In this document: one piece after another, positions 36,725 through 45,865 of the stretch | How the letters are laid out: each line of letters opens with the position of its first letter | Position numbering within the stretch: position 1 is the first letter of the stretch | Assembly (NCBI RefSeq): GCF_019991125.1 | Contig: NZ_JAGENB010000002.1 | Location: 558,001-622,000 of the forward strand | Reading direction: 5' to 3' | Origin: Phyllobacterium calauticae | Lineage (GTDB): Bacteria; Pseudomonadota; Alphaproteobacteria; Rhizobiales; Rhizobiaceae | DNA: 64,000 bases | Translations under genes and position numbers: made by a program | The notes under the pieces: model-generated | Databases searched by the model: none | What the model saw: the letters and a program-made list of their open reading frames with translations, nothing else | What the model was told of the DNA's origin: nothing

Positions 36725-38224
36725 TCACAGTTGTGATGGCGCGAACCAGCGCCGGAGTGCCTGCTCCAAACCGTCCGTGCTGTCGTCGTCACCCGCCCAG
36801 GCAATGCAGGCATCCGGACGGATCAGCAGGGAAGGTCCTGCATCGACGGCGATGCACCGCACCCTTCCTGTGCGGGCGGCAACGAAGCTGGAAGCCTTCC
36901 CCCCGGCGGAGGCATCGAGAAGAACGCCCATGCCATCCTGCATCAGATCGTAGAGCGACGTCCCGGTATCGCCGGGGCTGACCGGCCGGTCGCCCGTCAG
37001 ACGGCCAACCTCGTCCCGTTCCGAGCCGAGATCGTAACGGATGGATAGGCCGCTCATCATCTCGCCAATGAACCGGTTGACGTCATCGAACTGCATGAGG
37101 TTGACGATGATATCGCGCATCGCGCCCGCCTGCGGATCGGGCCGCATGATGGCCATCTGAGCAAGCGTGTTTGCCAGAACGGCTTCGGCAACGGGGCGCC
37201 GCTCGTCCGTATAGGTATCGAGCAGGGTTTCGGGCATCTCGCCGCGCATGACGGCGGCGAGCTTCCAGCCGAGATTTGCGGCATCCACGAGCCCGAGACT
37301 GAGGCCCTGACCGCCGAACGGTGTATGGATATGCGCCGCATCGCCGGCCAGCAGCACCCTGCCTTGGCGGTAGGTGTCGACAAGTCGTGTGTTGTCAGTC
37401 CACCGGCTGCCGGTTTCGAGCGCCTTGACGCGGACATCGGCATCGCTGACACGGCGCAGGACCGCTTCGATCTCCTCCCGCGTGACCGGCGCCTGCCGGT
37501 CCTGCGGCGTGCCGGTGAATTCGATCATCACCAGCCGGCCGGGGAAAGGCCCGTAGGAGAAGATGCCGCCCGATGTGCGCCGCCAACCCATCGGTGCCAG
37601 GCGGTCGGGATGATCGATTTCGGCAACAGCCTGATAAAAGGTGGACGAGGGCGGCGTGCCGGGGAAATCGAAACCGGCCATCTTGCGGATCGAACTGCGT
37701 CCCCCGTCGCAACCGACGAGATAGGTGCAGCGAACACGATCCATGCCTGCCGGAGATGTCCATTCCACGTCAACGCCGTCGGTCTGCGAGGTGAAGCGGG
37801 TGACATCGCAGCCGCGGCGGACATCGATTCCGAGCGCGTGTGCGCGGTCGGCCAGCATGGCTTCGAGGGCCTGCTGGTCCACGGGGCGGGCGCGCCGTTC
37901 CGGCTCTTTCTGCGCATCCTTTCGGATCAGGGAGAGGCCGGCGAAATGGCCGCTGTACTTCGATCCTTTGGCCCGCGGGTCCCGCCCGGACTGCGCCATC
38001 GCTGCGAAACTGCTCGCCTCAGCGGCGGCGATGGCGGCCGTCATGCCGCGCCGCTGCAACGCCTCAAGCCCCAACGGCCCGAGCCCGCCGGCCTTCATTT
38101 CCAGGCTCGGCGTGGCGAGGCGCTCCAGCACGAGAACGCGCGCACCGCCCAAAGTCAGTTCAATGGCGGTGAGGAGCCCGACGGGGCCGGCGCCCACGAT
38201 CACGATATCAATGTCATTTCTCAT
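36725..38224 (-). CDS. FAD-dependent aromatic monooxygenase, TetR-controlled
   Basis: The product is 499 residues with the group A flavoprotein hydroxylase motifs: VIVGAGPVGLLTAIEL (dinucleotide fold), VGCDGGRSSIRK (DG motif) and LLAGDAAHIHTPFGGQGLSLG (GD motif). It would use NAD(P)H and oxygen to hydroxylate an aromatic substrate. Rifampicin- and tetracycline-modifying enzymes belong to the same group, so a drug or plant aromatic could be the substrate. A divergent TetR gene with two matching operators shows it is inducible. Confidence 0.9.
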   Translation of the reverse strand: MRNDIDIVIVGAGPVGLLTAIELTLGGARVLVLERLATPSLEMKAGGLGPLGLEALQRRGMTAAIAAAEASSFAAMAQSGRDPRAKGSKYSGHFAGLSLIRKDAQKEPERRARPVDQQALEAMLADRAHALGIDVRRGCDVTRFTSQTDGVDVEWTSPAGMDRVRCTYLVGCDGGRSSIRKMAGFDFPGTPPSSTFYQAVAEIDHPDRLAPMGWRRTSGGIFSYGPFPGRLVMIEFTGTPQDRQAPVTREEIEAVLRRVSDADVRVKALETGSRWTDNTRLVDTYRQGRVLLAGDAAHIHTPFGGQGLSLGLVDAANLGWKLAAVMRGEMPETLLDTYTDERRPVAEAVLANTLAQMAIMRPDPQAGAMRDIIVNLMQFDDVNRFIGEMMSGLSIRYDLGSERDEVGRLTGDRPVSPGDTGTSLYDLMQDGMGVLLDASAGGKASSFVAARTGRVRCIAVDAGPSLLIRPDACIAWAGDDDSTDGLEQALRRWFAPSQL

Positions 38225-38240
38225 ATACCTGATCCCAATA

Positions 38241-38253
38241 TGTACTCAGTACA
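38241..38253. promoter_or_regulatory. TetR operator 1 (perfect 13-bp palindrome)
   Basis: TGTACTCAGTACA is perfectly symmetric about the central C and lies 23 bp before the monooxygenase ATG. It would cover that gene's promoter or early transcript. Confidence 0.65.
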
Positions 38254-38292
38254 CTTATATGGATTATCCGGCACTTCGTGTCAATGCAAAAT

Positions 38293-38305
38293 TGTACTCA
38301 GTATA
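38293..38305. promoter_or_regulatory. TetR operator 2 (near-perfect palindrome)
   Basis: TGTACTCAGTATA matches operator 1 in 12 of 13 positions and lies 30 bp before the tetR ATG. Centres of the two sites are 52 bp apart, about five helical turns, so one regulator could control both promoters on the same face of the DNA. Confidence 0.65.
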
Positions 38306-38328
38306 TAAATCGTGCTATCAGCGATGAC

Positions 38329-38967
38329 ATGACAGTTCCATCCGACCGCCGATCCCGTAAGCGCCTCGCCACCCGGCAAAGCATTTCCATCGCTGCCACC
38401 CGGCTTTTCATGCAGCGTGGCTTCGATCATGTGACGGTGGACGAGATTGCGTCTGCCGCCGATGTCGGGCGGATGACGGTGTTCAATCACTTTCCCCGCA
38501 AGGAGGACATGTTCTTCGATCGCGAGGAAGAGGGACGCGAGATGCTGCGCGACGTTTTGCAGCGGCGCGAGCCCGGCGTCACCCCGGTCGAGACATTGCG
38601 TCTGCTGGCGCATCGGCTGGCTGCGGAGGACGTTCCTTATCTCAGGTTTTCGGTCAGGAGCCAGGCCTTCATGGCGACGATCGAGGGCAGTGAAACCCTG
38701 AAGGCCCGGGCGAGAGCGATCCGCGACGAGCTTGCGCAGGCCGTCAGCCTGGCCCTGACCGAGGGCGCGGGGCGGGAACCGGCCGATCCCGATGCCCATC
38801 TGGCCGCCGGCCTGCTTCTGGCGACATGGACCACGGCCTTCGTCCAGGCGCACCGCTCCTTTCAGCTGAAACAGGATGCGCGGGAAGCGACAGCCGTCTT
38901 CCTCGGGCTTGTCGACCAGGGAACCCTCGGCCTGAAAGCCGCGATGGCGGGCACGCCCTACGCCTGA
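38329..38967 (+). CDS. TetR-family regulator of the FAD monooxygenase
   Basis: The product is 212 residues. The helix-turn-helix spans AATRLFMQRGFDHVTVDEI and AADVGRMTVFNHFPRKEDM. The C-terminal domain resembles the large TetR ligand-binding group. I start it at MTVPSD; an upstream in-frame start would lie within operator 2 and the promoter. It most likely represses itself and the divergent monooxygenase and responds to the enzyme's substrate. Confidence 0.9.
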   Translation: MTVPSDRRSRKRLATRQSISIAATRLFMQRGFDHVTVDEIASAADVGRMTVFNHFPRKEDMFFDREEEGREMLRDVLQRREPGVTPVETLRLLAHRLAAEDVPYLRFSVRSQAFMATIEGSETLKARARAIRDELAQAVSLALTEGAGREPADPDAHLAAGLLLATWTTAFVQAHRSFQLKQDAREATAVFLGLVDQGTLGLKAAMAGTPYA

Positions 38968-38984
38968 ACAATCCCCCCGTTCTT

Positions 38985-39869
38985 TTAGGCAACGCGTTGT
39001 TCGGCGCGGTGCGTTGCTTCCAGCGGCACTTTCCCGTGCAGCAGCCAGTCGATGACGGGCGGCCACAGCGTGGCCGTATGGTGCTTGCGGAAGAAGCCGA
39101 GGTGGCCGATTGCGCCGCCGGTCGATTGTTGCGGGGATAGCCACAGCTGGTTTGTCGGCGCATTGCCGTAGTGGGTCAAAAGGTGATCGATTGCCTTCGG
39201 CGTTCCCCAGGGATCGTCGGTCAATCCGACGGCGAGGAGGGGCGTGCGCACCGACTGAAAATGCTTCGACTCCGGTGTTTTGGCGTCGCCGAAAAGGAAA
39301 TTGGGATTGCGGCACCAGCGTGCCCAGTCCTGGAAGATACTGCCGGGCAGTTCCTCGCCGATACCGCTCCATTTGGGCACGCGTCCAAGCGAGAGCGCCA
39401 GGGGCAGGGCAAGGAAGTTCATCTTGGCAAAGACGGAAAACGGTTCGGCCGTGTTGCGGTAATAGCCGGAGAGCGAGGCAAGCGATGTATAGCGGGCAAA
39501 GTCGGAAGACCGGTTGCTGAGGCCAAGCGCCAGGCCGCCATAGGAATGGCCGATGCCCACCAGCGGCCTGTCGCCGGCTGCGCGCCTGAGAACATCGATT
39601 GCCGCGGGAAAATCGAGCACGCCCCAGTCTTTCATGCCGAGGCGTGTGGTCCATCCCTTCGGCGTTCCGGATTTCGCGACGCCGCGATAATCGTAGGTGA
39701 GTACTGTGGAGGCGCCGCAATCGAGCAGCTGATGGGCAAAGTGCCGGTAGAATGTGTTGGGAACGGCGGCCGCGGAGGAGATCAGGACCGCCGGCCCGGT
39801 GCCTTTTCCGTCAAACATGGTGCCATGCAGGGGAAAGCCATCAGAGGCTTGAAAAGCAATGTCGCGCAT
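38985..39869 (-). CDS. Alpha/beta hydrolase
   Basis: The product is 294 residues. It contains the nucleophile elbow GIGHSYGG with Ser, an oxyanion region SSAAAVPNTFYRHF, and a late His in GHLGFFRKHH. It looks like the esterase_lipase-type hydrolases related to YheT. The substrate is unknown. The start has a GGAGCGG site; a TTG ten codons upstream is an alternative. It converges with tetR with 17 bases between stops. Confidence 0.84.
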   Translation of the reverse strand: MRDIAFQASDGFPLHGTMFDGKGTGPAVLISSAAAVPNTFYRHFAHQLLDCGASTVLTYDYRGVAKSGTPKGWTTRLGMKDWGVLDFPAAIDVLRRAAGDRPLVGIGHSYGGLALGLSNRSSDFARYTSLASLSGYYRNTAEPFSVFAKMNFLALPLALSLGRVPKWSGIGEELPGSIFQDWARWCRNPNFLFGDAKTPESKHFQSVRTPLLAVGLTDDPWGTPKAIDHLLTHYGNAPTNQLWLSPQQSTGGAIGHLGFFRKHHTATLWPPVIDWLLHGKVPLEATHRAEQRVA

Positions 39870-40065
39870 CGGCCGCTCCAGCTTTGACTTTAACGTCAAC
39901 GTAAATCAAAATGCCGCCTGCGACAATCTCGATTTCGTGTTTCCGCCACAAACCTTAACGGGACTGGTATAATAAGGATATTTCCACTATATGAGCGCCT
40001 TCCGGAGCAACCGGAAAACGCAAACCACCGCTACCCAGTGCGGACAATAGAAAACAGGTGCAATA

Positions 40066-41445
40066 ATGACGAAGAACTGGACACCGACTTCCTGGAGAGG
40101 CAAGCCAATCAAGCAGGCGCCTTTTTATCCGGACGCTCAGGCTGTGAGCGATGTCGAGGGCCGTCTTCGTACCTATCCGCCGCTGGTTTTTGCAGGTGAG
40201 GCGCGAAAGCTGAAGCGCCAGCTCGCAGCCGTGTCCAAAGGGCAGGGTTTTCTGTTGCAGGGCGGCGACTGTGCCGAGAGCTTTGCCGAGCATGGCGCGG
40301 ACAATATCCGCGACTTTTTCCGCGTGTTCCTACAGATGGCGGTTGTCCTGACGTTCGGCGCATCGCAGCCGGTCGTGAAAATCGGCCGCATTGCCGGTCA
40401 GTTCGCCAAGCCGCGCTCTGCCGATACGGAAACCAAGGATGGTATCGAACTGCCGGTCTACCGCGGTGACATCATCAATGGCATGGAGTTCACCGAGGCT
40501 GCCCGCATTCCCGATCCGAACCGCCAGGAAATGGTGTATCGCCAGTCGGCGGCAACGCTGAACCTTCTGCGCGCTTTCGCCCAGGGTGGCTATGCCAACC
40601 TCGAGAACGTGCACCAGTGGATGCTTGGTTTCGTGTCGGACAGCCCGCAGGGCGAGCGCTATGAGTCACTCGCCCGCACGATTTCCGATACGATGGACTT
40701 CATGCGTGCCGTCGGCATCACGTCGGAAACCAACCACACGCTGCGCGAGACGGATTTCTACACCAGCCATGAGGCCTTGCTGCTTGGCTACGAAGAAGCC
40801 TTGACCCGCGTGGATTCAACCTCCGGTGACTGGTATGGCACGTCGGGCCACATGATCTGGATCGGCGACCGTACCCGCCAGCCGGACCATGCCCATGTGG
40901 AATACTGCCGTGGCATCAAGAACCCGCTTGGCCTCAAGTGCGGCCCTTCGCTGGAGCCCGACGGTCTGATCAGGCTGATCGATCTGCTCAACCCGGAAAA
41001 CGAACCCGGCCGCCTGACCCTCATCGCCCGTTTCGGCCATGACAAGGTGGGCGACCATCTGCCCAAGCTGATCCGTGCCGTGCAGAAGGAAGGCCGCGAT
41101 GTGGTCTGGTCCTGTGACCCGATGCATGGCAACACGATCACGGCCAATGGCTACAAGACACGGCCTTTCGACCGTATCCTGAAGGAAGTCGAAGGCTTCT
41201 TTGCCGTTCATCATGCGGAAGGCACCTATCCCGGTGGCATCCACATCGAAATGACCGGCAAGAACGTGACGGAATGCACGGGCGGTGCACGGGCGATTTC
41301 GGCGGAAGACCTGTCGGACCGTTACCACACCCATTGCGATCCGCGCCTCAATGCCGATCAGGCGCTGGAGCTGGCGTTCCTCGTTGCAGAACTGCTCAAG
41401 AAGGAGCGCAACGCGCATCCGCAGAAGATCGCTGTCAACGGCTGA
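40066..41445 (+). CDS. Class II 3-deoxy-7-phosphoheptulonate (DAHP) synthase
   Basis: The product is 459 residues, the size of plant-type class II enzymes. It begins [19 protein letters not shown] and has [31 protein letters not shown]-like residues around 225-240, and [11 protein letters not shown] for metal and phosphoenolpyruvate binding. It condenses PEP with erythrose 4-phosphate, the first step of aromatic amino-acid synthesis. A TATAAT at 39968-39973 may be its -10. A strong terminator follows. Confidence 0.94.
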   Translation: MTKNWTPTSWRGKPIKQAPFYPDAQAVSDVEGRLRTYPPLVFAGEARKLKRQLAAVSKGQGFLLQGGDCAESFAEHGADNIRDFFRVFLQMAVVLTFGASQPVVKIGRIAGQFAKPRSADTETKDGIELPVYRGDIINGMEFTEAARIPDPNRQEMVYRQSAATLNLLRAFAQGGYANLENVHQWMLGFVSDSPQGERYESLARTISDTMDFMRAVGITSETNHTLRETDFYTSHEALLLGYEEALTRVDSTSGDWYGTSGHMIWIGDRTRQPDHAHVEYCRGIKNPLGLKCGPSLEPDGLIRLIDLLNPENEPGRLTLIARFGHDKVGDHLPKLIRAVQKEGRDVVWSCDPMHGNTITANGYKTRPFDRILKEVEGFFAVHHAEGTYPGGIHIEMTGKNVTECTGGARAISAEDLSDRYHTHCDPRLNADQALELAFLVAELLKKERNAHPQKIAVNG

Positions 41446-41471
41446 TCGCTTTGCATAATATTATCTGAATA

Positions 41472-41506
41472 AAAGGGCGGTCTTTCCGAGGCCGCCCTTT
41501 GTTTTT
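41472..41506 (+). terminator. Rho-independent terminator after DAHP synthase
   Basis: AAAGGGCGG and CCGCCCTTT pair over an 11-base loop that can close further, and GTTTTTG follows. It is the clearest intrinsic terminator in this half of the window. Confidence 0.85.
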
Positions 41507-41606
41507 GTGAAGCGGACGGACAACAACTTTGGCCTGATCACGCATCTGTCAGAACATCGGACCGTTTTGGCTGGAAATTTATGTCTTTGGATTCTATCAA
41601 GGTTCC

Positions 41607-42794
41607 ATGACAACAAAACCTTCGCGCCGAATCCGCCTGACAGCGTCTTTCCGTTCCTTCATCGAGAGCGAAGCCTCCGGTGGCATCATCCTGATGGTGG
41701 TGGCCGCGCTGGCGCTGATCATTGCCAATTCACCGCTCAGTGACGGTTATTTCGGCCTTCTGAAGACCTATGTCGGCGGGCTGAGTATTCTTCACTGGGT
41801 GAATGATGCGCTGATGGCGATCTTCTTCCTGCTGGTCGGGCTGGAAATCAAACGTGAAATGATCAGCGGCCAGTTGTCCAGCTGGTCACGGCGCGCATTG
41901 CCGGGCTTCGCTGCGGTCGGCGGCATGGTCGTTCCGGCTGCCATCTTCCTTGCCTTCAATGCCGGCACCGAAACGGCGCGGGGCTGGGCCATTCCATCGG
42001 CAACGGATATCGCCTTCTCGCTCGGTGTTTTGTCCCTGCTTGGTTCGCGCGTGCCTTTGTCCCTGAAGGTTTTCCTGACGGCGCTTGCCATTATCGACGA
42101 TCTGGGCGCGGTCCTCATCATTGCGCTGTTCTATTCGGACGGGCTGAATATTCCCGCTGTTGCCGGTGCCGCCGGGGTTTTCGTCATCCTGATGGCCATG
42201 AACCGTCTCGGCATGGTGCGGCTCTGGGCCTATCTCGTCCTCGGCGTCATTCTGTGGATTCTTGTGCTCAAATCGGGCGTGCATGCCACGGTGGCCGGTG
42301 TCCTCCTGGCGCTGACCATTCCGATGCGCGGGGCCAAGGACGGGCAGGGGGCAACCGAATCGCCGCTGCTCAAGCTGGAGCACGCCATCCAGCCCTGGGT
42401 CGGCTTTGCTGTCGTGCCAATCTTCGGTTTTGCCAATGCGGGTGTGTCCTTCAGTGGCGTCTCCCTGTCCAACCTTGCCGATCCCGTCCCCCTTGGCGTG
42501 GCGGCCGGCCTGTTCGTTGGCAAGCAGATCGGCGTCTTTGCCTTTGCGCTGCTGGCGATAAAGTTGCGGCTGGCGGAACGCCCGGCGGGAGCAAGCTGGT
42601 TCCAGATCTATGGGGTCTCGATGCTGTGCGGCATCGGCTTCACCATGAGCCTGTTCATTGGCCTTCTCGCCTACGCGAATTCGCCCCTGCTGCAGGATGA
42701 AACAAAGCTCGGCGTTCTGCTTGGATCACTGCTTTCCGCCGTTGTCGGTGCCGCGCTTTTGCGTGTGTCGCTGACGCGGTCGACAAAGGCGTGA
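41607..42794 (+). CDS. nhaA: Na+/H+ antiporter NhaA
   Basis: The product is 395 residues with about 12 helices. The transport site is present in [18 protein letters not shown] (two adjacent Asp), and [10 protein letters not shown]-like residues ([17 protein letters not shown]) mark helix [18 protein letters not shown] is near the C-terminus. It exports sodium in exchange for protons in the inner membrane. It is monocistronic between terminators. Confidence 0.95.
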   Translation: MTTKPSRRIRLTASFRSFIESEASGGIILMVVAALALIIANSPLSDGYFGLLKTYVGGLSILHWVNDALMAIFFLLVGLEIKREMISGQLSSWSRRALPGFAAVGGMVVPAAIFLAFNAGTETARGWAIPSATDIAFSLGVLSLLGSRVPLSLKVFLTALAIIDDLGAVLIIALFYSDGLNIPAVAGAAGVFVILMAMNRLGMVRLWAYLVLGVILWILVLKSGVHATVAGVLLALTIPMRGAKDGQGATESPLLKLEHAIQPWVGFAVVPIFGFANAGVSFSGVSLSNLADPVPLGVAAGLFVGKQIGVFAFALLAIKLRLAERPAGASWFQIYGVSMLCGIGFTMSLFIGLLAYANSPLLQDETKLGVLLGSLLSAVVGAALLRVSLTRSTKA

Positions 42795-42856
42795 TCGCGC
42801 AAGGCAGGGCGCTGGTGCAAGCCTAGTCTTTGCTGTCTTGAACAGGAGTCCGTCCG

Positions 42857-43276
42857 ATGTCGGAATTGCATAGTGGATCGTGTCTGTGTGGAGGCATCCG
42901 CTTCAAGGCGCATGGCAAGCTGCGCGGGATCGTCTATTGCCATTGCTCGCAGTGCCGCAAGCAATCCGGCCATTTCTATGCGGCGACGAATGTCCAGAAG
43001 GATGCCATCACCATCACCGGTGAGGAAAACATCAAATGGTATGCCGCCAGCGAATATGCGGCGCGCGGTTTCTGCCGCAATTGCGGATCGGTGATGTTCT
43101 GGAAACATCATGATCTCGACTACATCTCGGTGATGGCCGGATCGTTCGACAAGCCGACCAGTCTCAAGGGCGAAGTGCACATTTTCGTCGGCGACAAGGG
43201 CGACTATTACGAAATCGGCGACGATCTGCCGAAATATGTGGCGAGCGGCGGCGGTATCGTCGTGGCAGGCGACTGA
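42857..43276 (+). CDS. GFA-family zinc-binding protein
   Basis: The product is 139 residues with cysteine clusters CLCGGI, CHCSQCRKQSG and CRNCGS, the GFA (glutathione-dependent formaldehyde-activating) zinc-fold pattern. True formaldehyde activation is doubtful for most members, so I describe it as a zinc-binding domain protein. Confidence 0.9.
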   Translation: MSELHSGSCLCGGIRFKAHGKLRGIVYCHCSQCRKQSGHFYAATNVQKDAITITGEENIKWYAASEYAARGFCRNCGSVMFWKHHDLDYISVMAGSFDKPTSLKGEVHIFVGDKGDYYEIGDDLPKYVASGGGIVVAGD

Positions 43277-43354
43277 GGGGCCGGGAACGCGTGAAGGATT
43301 GACGCCGCCCGATCTGGCTTTATAGCTGCCGTTACGGACGGACGGGAGCAAACC

Positions 43355-43705
43355 ATGCAGCGGCTAATACTGGCATTCGTCAATTCCATGCGCGCGCTCA
43401 GGCACCTGGCGGTGCACGAAAAGGCGGTTCAGCAGGAACTCATCCTTTTCATCCTGTCGATTCCCGTCGCGGCGGCGATTGCGCCCTCCGTGCTGGTTTT
43501 CCTGGTTCTGACCGGCTCGGTGCTTATCCTGATCATGATCGAGGTGCTGAACACCGGCATTGAAGCGGCGTGCAACGCCGTGTCGCGGGATTTCCAGCGC
43601 GACATCCAGATCGCCAAGGATTGCGGATCTCTGGCCGTGCTGATCTCGGTTGTTCTCGTCGCCATCGTCTGGTTCTATACGCTCTGGCACGTATTTTTTT
43701 CCTGA
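43355..43705 (+). CDS. dgkA: Diacylglycerol kinase (DgkA)
   Basis: The product is 116 residues with three membrane helices and the signature IEVLNTGIEAACNAV. It phosphorylates diacylglycerol in the inner membrane, recycling the diacylglycerol left by membrane glucan decoration or phospholipid turnover. Length and motif match the trimeric DgkA family. Confidence 0.93.
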   Translation: MQRLILAFVNSMRALRHLAVHEKAVQQELILFILSIPVAAAIAPSVLVFLVLTGSVLILIMIEVLNTGIEAACNAVSRDFQRDIQIAKDCGSLAVLISVVLVAIVWFYTLWHVFFS

Positions 43706-43758
43706 AACCGCGTGTGAGTCGCATTGTTTAATCTCCAGCGAAATGATATATGTTCAAT

Positions 43759-45432
43759 ATGAGCAAAAATCCCGACATCCTCCGTATCGCCATCGCCCAG
43801 CTCAATCCTGTCCTGGGTGACATCAAGGGTAATCTGGCAAAAGCGCGTGAAGCACGGGCCGACGCCGCGCGGCAGGGCGCCGATCTCATCCTGTTCACGG
43901 AGCTGTTTATTTCAGGCTATCCGCCGGAAGATCTGGTGCTGAAGACAGCCTTCATCGAAGCCTGCGAAAAGGCGGCAATAGAATTTGCGGCCGATACATC
44001 CGATGGCGGACCGGGGGTGATCATCGGTACGCCGCTGCGGCGCGACAGCGGCCTGCACAATTCGGTCATGGTGCTGGATGGCGGCAAGGTCATCGCGGAA
44101 CGCTTCAAGGTCGACCTGCCCAACTATGGCGAGTTCGACGAGAAGCGGGTGTTCCAGCAGGGACCGATGCCGGGGCCGGTGAATTTCCGCGGCATCCGCA
44201 TCGGCATTCCGATCTGCGAGGATATCTGGGGCGACCTCGGCGTGTGTGAGACACTGGCCGAGAGCGGCGCGGAGATACTCTGCGTGCCCAATGGCTCGCC
44301 CTATTACAACGGCAAGGTGGATGTGCGCCATCAGGTGGTGCTGCGCCAGGTGATCGAGACCGGTTTGCCGCTGATTTTCGCCAACCAGCTCGGCGGTCAG
44401 GACGATCTGATTTTCGACGGTGCCTCGTTTGCGTTCAATCCGGACAAAGCCATCGCGTTCCAGATGTCGCAGTTCGAGGAACAACTTGTTGTCACCACGT
44501 GGCGGCGCGGCGAAAGCGGGTGGTCCTGCTCGGAAGGCCCCATGTCGAAAATCCCCGAGGGCGAGGAGGCGCAGTATCGCGCCTGCATGCTGGGCCTGCG
44601 CGATTACGTCAACAAGAACGGCTTCAAGGATGTGGTTCTCGGCCTTTCCGGCGGCATCGACTCGGCGATCTGCGCGGCGCTGGCTGTCGACGCGCTGGGC
44701 GAGGAGCGGCTGCGCGCCGTGATGATGCCGTATACCTATACATCGAAGGACTCGCTGAAGGATGCGGAAGACTGCGCCAAGGCGCTGGGGTGCCGCTACG
44801 ACATCGTGCCGATCTTCGAACCGGTGGAAGGCTTTCTGAAAGCGCTCGGGCCGACATTCGAAGGTACGAAAGAGGGCATCACCGAAGAAAACCTGCAGAG
44901 CCGGGCCCGTGGCACGATCCTGATGGCAATCTCCAACAAGTTCGGCTCGATGGTGGTCACGACGGGCAACAAGTCGGAAATGTCGGTGGGCTATGCCACG
45001 CTCTATGGCGACATGAACGGCGGCTACAATCCGATCAAGGACATCTACAAGATGCAGGTCTACGCCATGTCCGAATGGCGCAACAGGAATGTGCCCGCCG
45101 GCGGCCTCGGTCCATCGGGTATCGTCATCCCGGAAAACATCATCAGCAAGGCGCCTTCCGCCGAATTGCGGGAAAACCAGACGGATCAGGATTCGCTGCC
45201 GCCCTATCCGGTGCTCGATGACATTCTCGAATGCCTCGTCGAGAACGAGATGGGCGTGGACGAGATCGTCGAGCGCGGCCATGAGCGCAAGACGGTTGAG
45301 CGGATCGAACACCTGCTCTATCTCGCCGAATACAAGCGCCGGCAGTCGGCGCCGGGTGTGAAGGTGACGCGGAAGAATTTCGGCCGCGACCGGCGCTATC
45401 CCATCACCAACAAGTTCCGCGATCGGGGGTAG
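43759..45432 (+). CDS. nadE: Glutamine-dependent NAD+ synthetase
   Basis: The product is 557 residues with two domains. The N-terminal nitrilase-like amidotransferase has LFTELFISGYPPEDLV, a Lys in RFKVDLPNYGEFDE and Cys in PICEDIWGD. The C-terminal synthetase has the PP-loop VLGLSGGIDSAICAALA and GNKSEMSVGYATLYGD. It makes NAD+ from nicotinate adenine dinucleotide. I used the ATG at MSKNPD; an ATG three codons upstream is equally in frame. Confidence 0.94.
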   Translation: MSKNPDILRIAIAQLNPVLGDIKGNLAKAREARADAARQGADLILFTELFISGYPPEDLVLKTAFIEACEKAAIEFAADTSDGGPGVIIGTPLRRDSGLHNSVMVLDGGKVIAERFKVDLPNYGEFDEKRVFQQGPMPGPVNFRGIRIGIPICEDIWGDLGVCETLAESGAEILCVPNGSPYYNGKVDVRHQVVLRQVIETGLPLIFANQLGGQDDLIFDGASFAFNPDKAIAFQMSQFEEQLVVTTWRRGESGWSCSEGPMSKIPEGEEAQYRACMLGLRDYVNKNGFKDVVLGLSGGIDSAICAALAVDALGEERLRAVMMPYTYTSKDSLKDAEDCAKALGCRYDIVPIFEPVEGFLKALGPTFEGTKEGITEENLQSRARGTILMAISNKFGSMVVTTGNKSEMSVGYATLYGDMNGGYNPIKDIYKMQVYAMSEWRNRNVPAGGLGPSGIVIPENIISKAPSAELRENQTDQDSLPPYPVLDDILECLVENEMGVDEIVERGHERKTVERIEHLLYLAEYKRRQSAPGVKVTRKNFGRDRRYPITNKFRDRG

Positions 45433-45559
45433 GGCTGATTGCATGTGTCGAACCAGGCACTGATCGCCCTGCAACCATCGTTTTTGACTACGACTGAAGT
45501 CTAGTGTTGCAATCGCGCCTCACTTTATTTCGAAAAGCGGCTGCACAAAAAATAGGCGC

Positions 45560-45588
45560 TTGGCGCGTGATTGCGATTCACCTATAAG
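45560..45588 (+). promoter_or_regulatory. Predicted sigma-70-type promoter
   Basis: TTGGCG at 45560-45565 and TATAAG at 45583-45588 are separated by exactly 17 bases. It points into a stretch holding a 14-codon frame and a terminator, and it lies far from nadE and 278 bp from the ABC exporter gene. Confidence 0.55.
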
Positions 45589-45623
45589 CCATCTCTCCGG
45601 CAATCAAGCCCGGGAGGTTTAGA

Positions 45624-45668
45624 ATGGCAGCTGTTTCAATGTCCCCTCGGGGCGGCGTCCGTTCCTGA
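45624..45668 (+). CDS. Possible 14-residue leader or small peptide
   Basis: The frame reads MAAVSMSPRGGVRS and stops at TGA. A GGGAGG site lies seven bases before the ATG. It fits inside the predicted short transcript and ends 12 bases before the terminal hairpin. There is no run of one amino acid that would mark a classical attenuation leader. Translation is plausible but not proven. Confidence 0.4.
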   Translation: MAAVSMSPRGGVRS

Positions 45669-45679
45669 CATGTGATGAT

Positions 45680-45699
45680 GAAAAGCCCCAGGGCTTTTC
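45680..45699 (+). terminator. Terminal hairpin of the candidate short transcript
   Basis: A 9-bp perfect stem (GAAAAGCCC with GGGCTTTTC) has a 2-base centre; the U-run is inside the 3' arm. It lies 166 bp upstream of the ABC exporter ATG. Confidence 0.55.
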
Positions 45700-45865
45700 A
45701 ATTGACTTCACCGGTCAAGAACACTCATCGCCGATATTGGCCTTTCCTGTATTCAGGCAAGTCGCCAAGCCAATTGTGCCGCATTGATTCCCTCGTTCTG
45801 TTGCGCGGCATTCTCGTCTGAAATTCATATTTGAGGCCGGTGCGTTTTGGCACCGGACGATCGTC

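Larger units (their letters stand above)
45594..45699 (+). ncRNA. Candidate small RNA or leader transcript ending in an intrinsic hairpin
   Basis: From the predicted promoter a transcript of about 105 bases would contain a CCGG..CCGG hairpin near its start, a tight CCCCTCGGGG hairpin (45643-45652) and a terminal hairpin GAAAAGCCC-CA-GGGCTTTTC (45680-45699). It also contains a 14-codon frame with a strong ribosome site. It could be a small RNA, a dual RNA/peptide gene, or an attenuator leader for the ABC exporter downstream. I cannot name a family. Confidence 0.45.

Noticed and set aside
43912-45474. 520-residue minus-strand frame opposite nadE
   Set aside because: It has no recognisable domain, and the sense strand is a complete NAD synthetase.
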